Notes: a model not told the origin generated them from the sequence alone. A stretch of 7,818 bases of DNA from CAZNNH01 sp964574335 (GCA_964574335.1 CAZNNH010000235.1:1-7818), one strand, 5' to 3'. Counted from the stretch's first letter, positions 1 to 6,930 are shown. Translations and numbers: made by a program.

Positions 1-16
1 CGACGGTCAGCCGGGG

Positions 17-182
17 AATCGGGATCGTGTCTCCCGCAGCCGAGGACCGGACATGGGGACACGATCCCGAATCCGCCGGCTACCGAAGGATTCGGGTCAT
101 GTCCCCACGGGTCGGCAAGCGATTCGGGTCATGTCCCCATGCACCGCCCGCCGAACAATCGGGATCGTGTCCCCCGCAGCCG
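17..182. repeat. Cluster of five ~18-nt direct and inverted repeats
   Basis: Five related motifs lie in a 166-base stretch with no convincing gene. Type A has the core CGGGATCGTGTC and occurs at 17-34 (+), 54-73 (-) and 157-174 (+). Type B has the core CGGGTCATGTCC and occurs at 89-107 (+) and 121-139 (+). The copies at 17-42 and 157-182 match over 26 bases with one mismatch, including a shared CCCGCAGCCG tail. The two type B copies are identical over 19 bases. A further partial inverted core (CATGACCCG) sits near 184-192. The bases between copies differ in length and sequence and the orientation is mixed, so this is not a CRISPR array. Many GC-rich genomes carry short TGTCCCC-containing palindromic repeats of the REP type, some linked to REP-associated transposases. 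Membership here is an inference, since no transposase is in the window. The cluster could also supply a terminator for a gene left of the window or binding sites for nrnC control. Confidence 0.75.
19..70. repeat. 16-bp inverted repeat forming a hairpin
   Basis: Bases 19-34 pair with 55-70 over 16 positions: 15 Watson-Crick pairs and one G-T, with a 20-base loop (35-54). The arms are the first two copies of the repeat cluster in opposite orientation. No T-run follows either arm, so a classical intrinsic terminator is unlikely on either strand. A palindromic repeat unit (REP or BIME-like) or an RNA hairpin that protects a transcript 3' end from the left are both possible. Confidence 0.65.
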
Positions 183-216
183 GCATGACCCGTTGCCCGC
201 GGCCGGTCGGGCTGCG

Positions 217-225
217 TGATAGGAT
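217..225 (+). promoter_or_regulatory. Candidate extended -10 upstream of nrnC
   Basis: TG at 217-218, one base, then TAGGAT at 220-225 resembles an extended -10 element. It lies 11 bases before the preferred ATG at 237, which would give a leader of only a few bases. The only -35-like sequence (TTGCCC at 193-198) is 21 bases away, too far for a standard spacing. The AGGA inside the motif could instead be a weak, distant ribosome binding site. Motif reading only. Confidence 0.25.
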
Positions 226-236
226 GCCTCCTCGCT

Positions 237-896
237 ATGCCCAAGCCCCCGCCCGACGTCGAGCCCGAGCTGTTCCGCGGCGACCTCAGCGAGGAGCGCC
301 TCGCCGCCCACCTGGCTTCTCCCGACCTGGCCGTGGACACCGAGACGATGGGCCTGCAGCCGCTCCGCGACCGGCTGTGCGTGGTGCAGCTCTCTGACCG
401 GAACGGCGCCTCCAGCCTGGTCCAGATCCCGGCCTTTTCGGCGGGGAGCCCCTTGCCGTCCGAGCGGGCGCCCCGCCTCAAGCGGCTGCTGGAGGCCCCG
501 GGCGTGCGCAAGGTCTTCCACTTCGCCCGCTTCGACGTGGCCACCCTGCGCCACTACCTGGGGATCCGAGTGGCCCCCCTCTACTGCACGCGGACGGTGA
601 GCAAGCTGGTCAGGACCTACAGCCCCCGTCACGGCCTCAAGGACCTGGTCCTCGAGCTGCTCGACGTGGAGATGGACAAGACCACCCGCCACACCGACTG
701 GTCCACCGAGACCCTCTCGCGTGACCAGGTCGCCTACGCCATCTCCGACGTCACGCTGCTGCTAACGCTGATGGACCTCCTGCACCGGATGCTGGAGCGC
801 GCGGGCCGGGTCGAGCTGGCGGAGCGATGCTTCGAGGCGATCCCGACGTTCGCCCAGCTCGACCTGCTCGGCTACGAGGACATCTTCCCCCACTGA
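237..896 (+). CDS. nrnC: NrnC-like 3'-5' exoribonuclease (DEDDy, RNase D family)
   Basis: This 219-residue protein belongs to the DEDD exonuclease superfamily (DNA_pol_A_exo1/RNase D fold). It should remove nucleotides from the 3' end of short RNAs in the cytoplasm. Exo I is D34-T-E36 in an AVDTETMGLQPLRDRLCVVQ-like segment, Exo II is D100 in KVFHFARFD, and Exo III is Y167-x3-D171 in YAISDV, giving all five D-E-D-D-Y residues. Classical RNase D has about 370 residues with HRDC domains. This protein stops after the catalytic domain, as NrnC does, and shares NrnC-like segments as I recall them: DRLCVVQLS, a TRTY-like motif before RHGLK, DW..ETLSR, and a C-terminal LDLLG...DIF. NrnC proteins act on di- and oligoribonucleotides in bacteria lacking Orn, so turnover of nanoRNA, including pGpG, is the likely job. 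I chose the ATG at 237 over an in-frame GTG at 216 because the family N terminus fits and neither has a strong ribosome site. The gene appears to stand alone, beside a repeat cluster and convergent with a DHH gene. A generic short RNase D is the alternative. Confidence 0.9.
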   Translation: MPKPPPDVEPELFRGDLSEERLAAHLASPDLAVDTETMGLQPLRDRLCVVQLSDRNGASSLVQIPAFSAGSPLPSERAPRLKRLLEAPGVRKVFHFARFDVATLRHYLGIRVAPLYCTRTVSKLVRTYSPRHGLKDLVLELLDVEMDKTTRHTDWSTETLSRDQVAYAISDVTLLLTLMDLLHRMLERAGRVELAERCFEAIPTFAQLDLLGYEDIFPH

Positions 897-898
897 GG

Positions 899-2248
899 CT
901 ACAGCAGGCCCTGCATCTCGTCGGGCCGCGCGTACTTCAGGTCGCGTAGCGCGGCCAGGATAGCTCGGGTCAAGGTCCGGCAGTGGGCCAGGGCAGGGTC
1001 GCCCTCGGGCTCGGAGCCCGCGCCCAGCTTCCACAGCCGGGTGCTGGCCTCCTTGTGCGCGACCCGGGCGCCGCCCTCCACCCGGTGCGGCGGCCGCCGG
1101 TCGTACTTGAAGCCGGAGACACCCGGGAACACGTACTGCAGGAGGTGGTCGATCACGGCGATGATCCGCTCCTGGTCGTTGCCCAGCAGGCGGCTGTCGG
1201 CGCGCACCGAGACCTCGGTGCCGCGCTCGGTGACGCCGATCGCGATGCCGATCGAGGCCCCTTCGATCCGCAGCATGTCGTCGGCCACCTCGGCCACCAC
1301 GTCCCGGTGGTCCTCACGGATGTAGCCGACCGGCGCCACCCGCACCGCGCCCTCGACCTCCATGTTGGAGAAGGCGGAGGACCGGTACTGGTACCACTCG
1401 ATCGGCACCCGGTAGTCGCGCAGGTCGTCGACCAGGGCCCGGGTCGGCTCGTCGCGGGTCATCTTCTCGAACATCCGGAAGTCCAGGGCGGTGGCAGCGT
1501 GCAGCAGGGCGCTGGTGTCGGTGTAGACGCCCAGCGCCGCCGCCGCCCTCCCCTCCGGGCCGAGGGTCTCGGTGACGCCGAAGGCCATCGCCAGCGCGGT
1601 CATGAAGGCGGAGGTCGACCCCACCGGCAGCCCCACGAAGGCCAGCTTCACTCGGCGCACGCCGCCGGCGACGCAGTCCCGCTCCACGTCCTCGGGGTTG
1701 GCGTGGTGGTCGGCGACGAAGAAGTACTCGCGCACCGGCTCCACGAAGGTGGTGTTGGCGGTGCCCAGCGGCGGCGAGGCGTCCACCATGCAGTGCAGGC
1801 CGCGGGGCAGGCGCTGCTCGTTGGGATGGTGCAGGACGATCCCGCAGCGCTCCACCAGGTTGCGGTTCTGGGGATGGCCGAGGGAGCCGGTCAGGATCCG
1901 GACCTCCTTGGCGCCGAGGTGCTGCAGGATCGCCTTCAGCATCACGGCGCTGCCCAGGGCGTCGGGATCCCCGATCCACTGGGTGAAGATGTTGGCGCCG
2001 CGGCCGCGGATCGCCGCCTGGGACCGCCGCAGGGCGAAGAAGGCGCTGTGGGCCTGGGCCAGGATGGCCAGGTTGTTGCCGGTGAAGCGCTTGCCCAGCA
2101 CCTTGCCGAAACGCGCCACCACCGTGTGGCGGCCGGGGAGGCGGGCCGGCCGGTGCAGGATCCGACCGTTGCGGCCGTTCTTCGACTTGTTGGCGCGCGC
2201 CGTCACCTTGCGCGGCGCGGCTGCAGCCGGGGGCTTGGTGCCGTTCAC
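899..2248 (-). CDS. DHH family phosphoesterase (NrnA-like) with variant motif I
   Basis: This 449-residue protein has the DHH metal-dependent phosphoesterase core. Motif I is D94-P-D96-A-L-G-S, motif II D156 (MVDASPP), motif III D180-H181-H182 (ADHHANP), and motif IV D244 (GVYTDTSALL). A DHHA1-like C-terminal part follows at about 325-400. The family includes NrnA oligoribonuclease/pAp phosphatases, RecJ and cyclic-dinucleotide phosphodiesterases, so a small nucleotide substrate is likely but unspecified. Two things are odd. The usual motif I histidine four residues before the first Asp is Gln90, and the glycine-rich GGGH substrate motif of DHHA1 is absent or reduced to an EGGARVAH stretch near 391-398. 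Residues 1-55 are a basic, low-complexity extension (many K/R/A) and 400-449 an extra tail. The GTG start overlaps the fadJ stop by 4 bases (GTGA) and follows a very strong ribosome site, which supports this start. It is the last gene of the fad operon and ends two bases from the convergent nrnC stop. Confidence 0.85.
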   Translation of the reverse strand: MNGTKPPAAAAPRKVTARANKSKNGRNGRILHRPARLPGRHTVVARFGKVLGKRFTGNNLAILAQAHSAFFALRRSQAAIRGRGANIFTQWIGDPDALGSAVMLKAILQHLGAKEVRILTGSLGHPQNRNLVERCGIVLHHPNEQRLPRGLHCMVDASPPLGTANTTFVEPVREYFFVADHHANPEDVERDCVAGGVRRVKLAFVGLPVGSTSAFMTALAMAFGVTETLGPEGRAAAALGVYTDTSALLHAATALDFRMFEKMTRDEPTRALVDDLRDYRVPIEWYQYRSSAFSNMEVEGAVRVAPVGYIREDHRDVVAEVADDMLRIEGASIGIAIGVTERGTEVSVRADSRLLGNDQERIIAVIDHLLQYVFPGVSGFKYDRRPPHRVEGGARVAHKEASTRLWKLGAGSEPEGDPALAHCRTLTRAILAALRDLKYARPDEMQGLL

Positions 2249-4362
2249 GGGTGGAAGCTCCTCCCCTCCTTGGCCATCTCCAACAGGCGATCGGCAGGAC
2301 GGAAGCGCTCGCCGTGCCGTCGTCGCAGTCGCTCCAGGACCTCCACCGCGAAGCGGGCCCCCAGGTGGTCCAGGTAGCGGAAGGGACCGCCCAGGAACGG
2401 CGGGAAGCCCAGGCCGAAGACCGCCCCCACGTCGCCGTCCCGCGGCGAGCGCAGCACCCCCTGCTGGAGACAGAGCACCGCCTCGTTGAGAAACGCGAAG
2501 ACCAGCCGGTCCTGGATCTCGCGGGGCTCGTAGTGGCCGCGCTGCGGCCCCGACGGAAGCAGGTCGTAGACCGAGGCGTCCACCCGCTTCTGCTTCCGGC
2601 CGTAGGTGTAGAAGCCCCGGCGGTTCTTACGGCCCAGGCGGCCGTCGTCCAGCACCCGGGTCATCGACGAGGGCGGCGCGTGGCGCTCGCCGAAGCTCTT
2701 GTGGAGCACCTTCGCCACCTTGGCCGCCACGTCGATCCCCACCTCGTCGAGCAGCTCGATGGGGCCGACCGGAAAGCCGAAGCGCGTCATCGCCCCGTCC
2801 ACCGCCTCGACCGAAGCCCCTTCCTCGAGCAGGCGGGCGGCCTCGTTCAGGAAGGGCGACAGGGTCCGGGTGGTGTAGAAGCCGGGGCCGTCCCACACCA
2901 CGATCACGTGCTTGCCGAGACGGCGCCCGAAGGCCACCGCGGTGGCGGTGGCGGTGGCGTCGGTGGTCCTCGTCACCACCACCTCGAGCAGGGGCATCTT
3001 GTGCACCGGCGAGAAGAAGTGCATGCCCAGCACCCGCTCCGGCCGGCGCGCCTCGAGCGCGATCTCGCCGATGGGGATCGACGAGGAGTTGCTGGCGAAG
3101 ACCCCCTGGTCCGAGAGCACGGCCTCCGTCTCCGCCAGCACCCGGCGCTTGAGGTTCAGGTCCTCGAGCACGGCCTCGATGACCAGCTCGGCGCGCCGGA
3201 AGCCCGTGTACTCGAGGGTGGGCGAGATCCGCTCCATCACCTTCTGCAGCTCCCGCTCGGACAGGGAGCCGCGGCGGCGACGACCCTCGAACACCTCTCG
3301 GGCCCGGCGCAGCCCGCCGCCGAGCGCCTCGCGGCCCGAGTCCTTGAGCCGGACCGGGATCCCGGCCTGGGCGGCCACGGCGGCGATCCCCGACCCCATC
3401 AGGCCGGCCCCGAGGACGCCCAGCTTGGAGACCTCGCGGGCCTCGGTCCCCTCGGGCAGGCCGGCGTCCTTCTTGATCTCCTGGGTGGCGAAGAACAGCG
3501 AGACCAGCGACCGCGAGACCCCGGACACGGAGAGCTCTCCGAAGTGCCTGGCCTCCGTCTCCAGCCCCACCGCGAGCGCCTTGCCGCTGGTTTCGTCGAT
3601 CACGTCGAGCGCCGACAGCGGTGCCGGGTAGTGGCCGCCGGTCCGCTCGAGCACCCGGCTCCGCGCCTTGGCGAGCACCATACGCCGGCCGGGGAAGAGC
3701 TCCATCAGGCCCCGTCGCCGGCGCCTGGGTCTGAGCCCACCTTCCGCCAGCAGGAGCGCCGCCTGACGGGCCGACGACAGCAGCGCCGCCGCGGGCACCA
3801 CCTGGTCGACCAGGCCGATCGAGAGGGCCCGGCGCGCGGAGAGCGTCCGCCCGGTGAGGATCATCTCGAGGGCCTGAGGCAGCCCGACGTGCCGCGGCAG
3901 CCGCTGGGTGCCCCCCGCTCCCGGGATCAGCCCGAGCATCACCTCGGGCACCCCCAGCGTAGTCTTGGGATGGTCGGAGGCGATCCGGTAACGGCAGGCC
4001 AGGCACAGCTCGAGGCCCCCGCCGAGGCAGGTCCCGTGGATCGCCGCCACCACCGGCGCCGACAGCGCCTCGATCCGGTCCAGCAGCCGCTGCGCCCCGC
4101 GCGACAGCTCCTCTCCCTCGATGGCGCTCTTGATCTCGATGAACTCCTTGATGTCGGCGCCGGCGATGAAGCTGTCGGGCTTGCCACTCTGGATCACCAC
4201 CCCTTTCAGCTCGGCGCCGCGCCGCTCCAGGCCGGCCAGCAGCTCCTGCATCTCCTCTGCCACCCCGCGCCCGAGGGTGTTGAGCTTCTCCCCTGGCACG
4301 TCCAGGGTCAGCACCAGGACGCCGTCGCGCCCCTGCTCCTGACTCAGGGCCCGCTCCGTCAT
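2245..4362 (-). CDS. fadJ: FadJ: enoyl-CoA hydratase/3-hydroxyacyl-CoA dehydrogenase, alpha subunit
   Basis: This 705-residue fusion catalyses the middle two steps of beta-oxidation, hydrating trans-2-enoyl-CoA and oxidising the L-3-hydroxyacyl-CoA with NAD+. Residues 1-200 form a crotonase domain: the oxyanion segment SFIAGADIKEF (64-74), HGTCLGGGLE with E118, and PEVMLGLIPGAGG with E140, the catalytic glutamate pair. A basic linker (211-227, RPRRRRRG) follows. The NAD-binding Rossmann fold starts at GVLGAGLMGSG (G318/G320/G323). The dehydrogenase dyad is H448 (GMHFFSP) and E460, and the C-terminal 3HCDH domains begin at DGPGFYTTR (491-499) and near 605. Length and motif order match FadJ/FadB and the mitochondrial HADHA chain, with GHYPAPL and GDVGAVFGLGFPPFLGGPFR-like segments closest to HADHA/FadJ. 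The ATG overlaps the upstream stop by 4 bases (ATGA), with AAGGTGG nearby as ribosome site. FadI in the same operon is the expected beta subunit. All catalytic residues are present. Confidence 0.96.
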   Translation of the reverse strand: MTERALSQEQGRDGVLVLTLDVPGEKLNTLGRGVAEEMQELLAGLERRGAELKGVVIQSGKPDSFIAGADIKEFIEIKSAIEGEELSRGAQRLLDRIEALSAPVVAAIHGTCLGGGLELCLACRYRIASDHPKTTLGVPEVMLGLIPGAGGTQRLPRHVGLPQALEMILTGRTLSARRALSIGLVDQVVPAAALLSSARQAALLLAEGGLRPRRRRRGLMELFPGRRMVLAKARSRVLERTGGHYPAPLSALDVIDETSGKALAVGLETEARHFGELSVSGVSRSLVSLFFATQEIKKDAGLPEGTEAREVSKLGVLGAGLMGSGIAAVAAQAGIPVRLKDSGREALGGGLRRAREVFEGRRRRGSLSERELQKVMERISPTLEYTGFRRAELVIEAVLEDLNLKRRVLAETEAVLSDQGVFASNSSSIPIGEIALEARRPERVLGMHFFSPVHKMPLLEVVVTRTTDATATATAVAFGRRLGKHVIVVWDGPGFYTTRTLSPFLNEAARLLEEGASVEAVDGAMTRFGFPVGPIELLDEVGIDVAAKVAKVLHKSFGERHAPPSSMTRVLDDGRLGRKNRRGFYTYGRKQKRVDASVYDLLPSGPQRGHYEPREIQDRLVFAFLNEAVLCLQQGVLRSPRDGDVGAVFGLGFPPFLGGPFRYLDHLGARFAVEVLERLRRRHGERFRPADRLLEMAKEGRSFHP
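2258..2270 (-). promoter_or_regulatory. Strong ribosome binding site for the DHH gene
   Basis: On the minus strand AGGAGGGGAGGAG ends nine bases before the GTG start. It lies inside the last codons of fadJ. Its strength decides the GTG start and suggests the DHH protein is translated well, with some independence from the coupled upstream gene. Confidence 0.75.
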
Positions 4363-5525
4363 GCCACCACCTTCAGCTCACGCATCCGCAGGACGTCTTG
4401 CTCCGAGCAGCCGACCTCGCGGAGCACCTCGTCGGTGTGCTGTCCCGGGGTGGGCGCCGGCCGCCGCCAGGACGTGGGCGTCTCGGAAAGGTGAAGGGGC
4501 GGCCGAAGCGTCCGCTGGCCCTCCGCCACCTCGGCACCCTCCCACAAGAGGCCGCTTCTCTCGGCGTCGGCCAGCGCCTCCTCCAGCCCGAGGACCGGCT
4601 CGACGCAGGCCTCCTGGTCCGCGAAGCGCCTGAGCCATTCCTCCCGGTCGCGCTCCGAGAAGGCGCGGGCAACGGCCGCAACGAGGTCCCGCCGCCCCGT
4701 TTCCGACTCCCACTGGTGACGGGAACGATCCTGGAGCCCGAGCCCCTCGCACAGGCGCTCCCAGAACCGCGCCTCCAGCGCCCCGACCGCGACGTGGCGT
4801 CCGTCCCGGCATGGGTAGACGTTGTAGCAGGCGTTCTCCCCGGCCAGCTCGCCCAGCTCCGATCCCCCCGCCAGCGCCCGCGCCGCCGAGGCCGTGAGCA
4901 GCGACAGGGCGGCCTCCTGAAGCGACGTGTCCACCACCTGCCCGCGCCCGGTGCGCTGGCGGGCCAGGAGCGCCGAGAGCACGCCGACCACCGCCACCAA
5001 GGCCCCGGCCATGTCGGCCACGTGGGCGAGCGGCAGCACCGGGAACCCTTGCCGGTCGAGGTTGGTCCCGAGGAAGCCGGAGCGGGCCAGGTAGTCGATG
5101 TCGTGGCCGGCGCGATCCGCCTGCGAGCCGTGATGCGGGAACCCGGTCAGAGAGCAGTAGACGAGGCGCGGGTTCGCGTCGCACAGCGCCTCCGAGCCCA
5201 GCCCGCGCCGCTCGAGCACGCCGGGCCGGAACCCGTCCACCAACACGTCGGCGGCACCAGCCAGCCGCCCGACCAGGGCCGCGCCCTCCGGCTGCCGCAG
5301 GTCGACCATCACCGATCGTTTGTTTCGGTTCAGCGCCGCGTGGAGGGCGCTGTCGTCGCCGCCCTGGACCGCCGGGCCCACCGCCCGCGTCGGGTCTCCG
5401 AACGGCGGCTCCTCGACCTTGACCACGTCCGCGCCGAGGTCCCCGAGCAGCATGGTGCAGTAGGGCCCGGGCAGGTAGCGGGTCAGGTCGATCACGCGGA
5501 CGCCGTCGAGGGGGGCGGGAGGCAT
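4359..5525 (-). CDS. CaiB/BaiF-fold enzyme, probable alpha-methylacyl-CoA racemase
   Basis: This 388-residue protein belongs to the class III CoA-transferase (CaiB/BaiF) fold. The N terminus has the family signature (LDGVRVIDLTRYLPGPY, then LGDLGADVVKVE). Within the fold, racemases use a His/Asp pair and a Glu. Here H141 in AGHDIDYLARSG, D171 in VADMAG and E251 in VAVGALEARFW occupy the positions of H126, D156 and E241 of the mycobacterial racemase MCR, with the same 30-residue His-Asp spacing. The protein should therefore epimerise (2R)- and (2S)-2-methylacyl-CoA, making branched acyl chains available to beta-oxidation. Formyl-CoA-type CoA transferases are the alternative; they use an Asp nucleophile, and the GALE motif and context favour racemase. 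It sits between fadI (6 bases upstream) and fadJ (4-base overlap), which ties it to acyl-CoA degradation. A modest GAGAG stretch precedes the ATG. Cytoplasmic, no membrane segments. Confidence 0.85.
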   Translation of the reverse strand: MPPAPLDGVRVIDLTRYLPGPYCTMLLGDLGADVVKVEEPPFGDPTRAVGPAVQGGDDSALHAALNRNKRSVMVDLRQPEGAALVGRLAGAADVLVDGFRPGVLERRGLGSEALCDANPRLVYCSLTGFPHHGSQADRAGHDIDYLARSGFLGTNLDRQGFPVLPLAHVADMAGALVAVVGVLSALLARQRTGRGQVVDTSLQEAALSLLTASAARALAGGSELGELAGENACYNVYPCRDGRHVAVGALEARFWERLCEGLGLQDRSRHQWESETGRRDLVAAVARAFSERDREEWLRRFADQEACVEPVLGLEEALADAERSGLLWEGAEVAEGQRTLRPPLHLSETPTSWRRPAPTPGQHTDEVLREVGCSEQDVLRMRELKVVA

Positions 5526-5531
5526 CCGCTC

Positions 5532-6818
5532 TCAGCGCTCGAGGACCATGGCGAATCCCATCCCTCCCTGGGCGCACACGGAAAGCAGGCCGTAGCGGGC
5601 CTCTCGGCGCGACAGCTCGTTGGCCAGGGTGGTGGTGATCCGGGCGCCGGTGGCGCCGAAGGGGTGGCCGAGGGCGATCGACCCGCCGCTGACGTTGAGC
5701 TTGTCGCGGTCCACCTGGCCGACGCAGGTGTCCCAGCCGAGCTGCTCCCTGGCCCAGGTCTCGGACTCGAGGGCCTGGATGTTGGAGGCCACCTGGGCGC
5801 CGAAGGCCTCGTGCATCTCGACGAGCTCCATCTCCGCGAGCGTCAGGCCGGCGCGCTCGAGCGCCTTGGGGATCGCCAGGGCGGGCCCCATCAGGAGCTG
5901 GCCGCCCGGATCGACCGCCGCCACCGCCCAGGCCCGGATGAATGCCAGCGGGCGGCAGCCTTCCGCCTGCGCCTTCTCCTCCGACATCAGCAGGACGGCG
6001 GCGGCCCCGTCGGTGAGCGGCGACGCGTTGCCGGCGGTGATGGTGCCGAACTCCCGGTCGTACACGGGCGGCAACGCCTCGAGGGCCTCGAGCGAGGTGT
6101 CGGGGCGAAGCTGGTTGTCGGCGTCGATGACGGTCTCGTAGTCGGGGGGGAGGAAGACCCGGCAGGTCTCGCCCCTGAGGCGACCGTCCTCGGTGGCGGC
6201 CACCGCGCGGAGGTGGCTGCGAAGCGCGATCTCGTCCTGCTCCCGGCGCGAGATGCCGTTCTCCTTGGCCATCTTCTCGGCCGCCTGCCCCATGGTCAGG
6301 CCGGTCGAAGGCTCGGCGATGGCCGGCGTGTCGGGGGCCAGGTCGCGCGGCCGGATCCCCGAGAAGGCACGCAGCCGGCCGAAGGGCGTCTTGGCTCGCG
6401 AGGCGGCCACAAGCGCCCGCGCCAGCTTCCTCCGATGGAGGATGGGCACGTCCGACAGGCTCTCCGCCCCGCCCCCGATCGCCACCTCGGCATGGCCCGC
6501 CTGGATCGCCCAGGCGCAGTCGGCGATGGCCTGGTTGGCCGAGGCGCAGGCCCGGTTCACGGTATGGCCCGGGACCGAAGGGCGGAGCCCGGCGCCCAGC
6601 ACCACCTCGCGGCCCAGGTTGGGCGCCTTGATGGACGGGATCACCTGGCCCATGGCCAGCATGTCGACCCAGCCCGGGTCGATCTCGGACCGCTCCACGA
6701 GCTCCCGCGTGCACACCTTGGCCAGGTCCAGTGCCGTCAGATCCCGGTAGGAGGTGCCGGCCTTGGCGAAAGGAGTGCGACAGCCGGCGATGATCGCGAC
6801 ACGTCTCGGGCTGCCCAT
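5532..6818 (-). CDS. fadI: FadI: 3-ketoacyl-CoA thiolase, beta subunit
   Basis: This 428-residue thiolase catalyses the last step of beta-oxidation, cleaving 3-ketoacyl-CoA with CoA to give acetyl-CoA and a chain two carbons shorter. The nucleophile is C91 in VNRACASANQA. H336 lies in EMHEAFGAQ, and the C-terminal catalytic pair is H385 (SGGSIALGHPFGATG) and C415 (SVCAQGGMGFAM). The MHEAF form in place of NEAF, and the length near 430, point to the FadI/HADHB branch that pairs with FadJ/HADHA rather than biosynthetic acetoacetyl-CoA thiolases (about 390 residues). It is the first gene of the minus-strand operon and ends 6 bases before the racemase-like gene. The ATG gives the standard N terminus (RRVAIIAGCRTPFAK). 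The ribosome site is weak (GGCGGCGGT next to the ATG), and a -10-like TAAGAT lies 11 bases upstream. Confidence 0.95.
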   Translation of the reverse strand: MGSPRRVAIIAGCRTPFAKAGTSYRDLTALDLAKVCTRELVERSEIDPGWVDMLAMGQVIPSIKAPNLGREVVLGAGLRPSVPGHTVNRACASANQAIADCAWAIQAGHAEVAIGGGAESLSDVPILHRRKLARALVAASRAKTPFGRLRAFSGIRPRDLAPDTPAIAEPSTGLTMGQAAEKMAKENGISRREQDEIALRSHLRAVAATEDGRLRGETCRVFLPPDYETVIDADNQLRPDTSLEALEALPPVYDREFGTITAGNASPLTDGAAAVLLMSEEKAQAEGCRPLAFIRAWAVAAVDPGGQLLMGPALAIPKALERAGLTLAEMELVEMHEAFGAQVASNIQALESETWAREQLGWDTCVGQVDRDKLNVSGGSIALGHPFGATGARITTTLANELSRREARYGLLSVCAQGGMGFAMVLER

Positions 6819-6829
6819 ACCGCCGCCGA

Positions 6830-6835
6830 ATCTTA
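6830..6835 (-). promoter_or_regulatory. Candidate -10 of the fadI operon
   Basis: TAAGAT on the minus strand matches the -10 consensus in four of six positions and lies 11 bases before the fadI ATG, so the leader would be very short. No good -35 is seen at 16-18 bases. I found no convincing FadR- or PsrA-like operator in the 116-base divergent spacer. This is a motif reading only. Confidence 0.3.
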
Positions 6836-6903
6836 GCGCAACGAGTCACCAGCCTCCAGGCCTTTTCCGGAACCCCTGCCGTTCCCGTGCGTAAGAAGGA
6901 GCG

Positions 6904-6921
6904 GAGGCCAAGAGCGGCCTC
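6904..6921 (+). promoter_or_regulatory. 6-bp hairpin just ahead of the DUF4097-like gene
   Basis: GAGGCC (6904-6909) and GGCCTC (6916-6921) are perfect inverted repeats around a six-base loop. They lie three bases before the ribosome site. In the transcript this stem could hinder or expose that site. Short GC-rich stems arise by chance in such DNA, so a function is unproven. Confidence 0.35.
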
Positions 6922-6924
6922 ACC

Positions 6925-6930
6925 AGGAGA
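6925..6930 (+). promoter_or_regulatory. Ribosome binding site AGGAGA
   Basis: AGGAGA lies four bases before the ATG at 6935. It selects that start over an in-frame GTG at 6887, which would add 16 charged residues ahead of the signal peptide. Confidence 0.6.

Noticed and set aside
17..182. CRISPR array
   Set aside because: The copies are in both orientations with gaps of uneven length (about 13-20 bases) and there are no cas genes.
983..2377. 464-residue plus-strand open frame opposite the DHH gene
   Set aside because: It is antisense to the DHH motifs and has Gly/His/Gln/Val-biased composition without domains.
2251..4494. 747-residue plus-strand open frame opposite fadJ
   Set aside because: It is antisense to a gene with full catalytic motifs, rich in Arg/Gly/Pro/His, and shows no domain. 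Long antisense frames are expected at this GC content.
4398..6836. 812-residue plus-strand open frame opposite fadI and the racemase-like gene
   Set aside because: It spans two well-supported minus-strand genes, has low-complexity composition and no recognisable motif.
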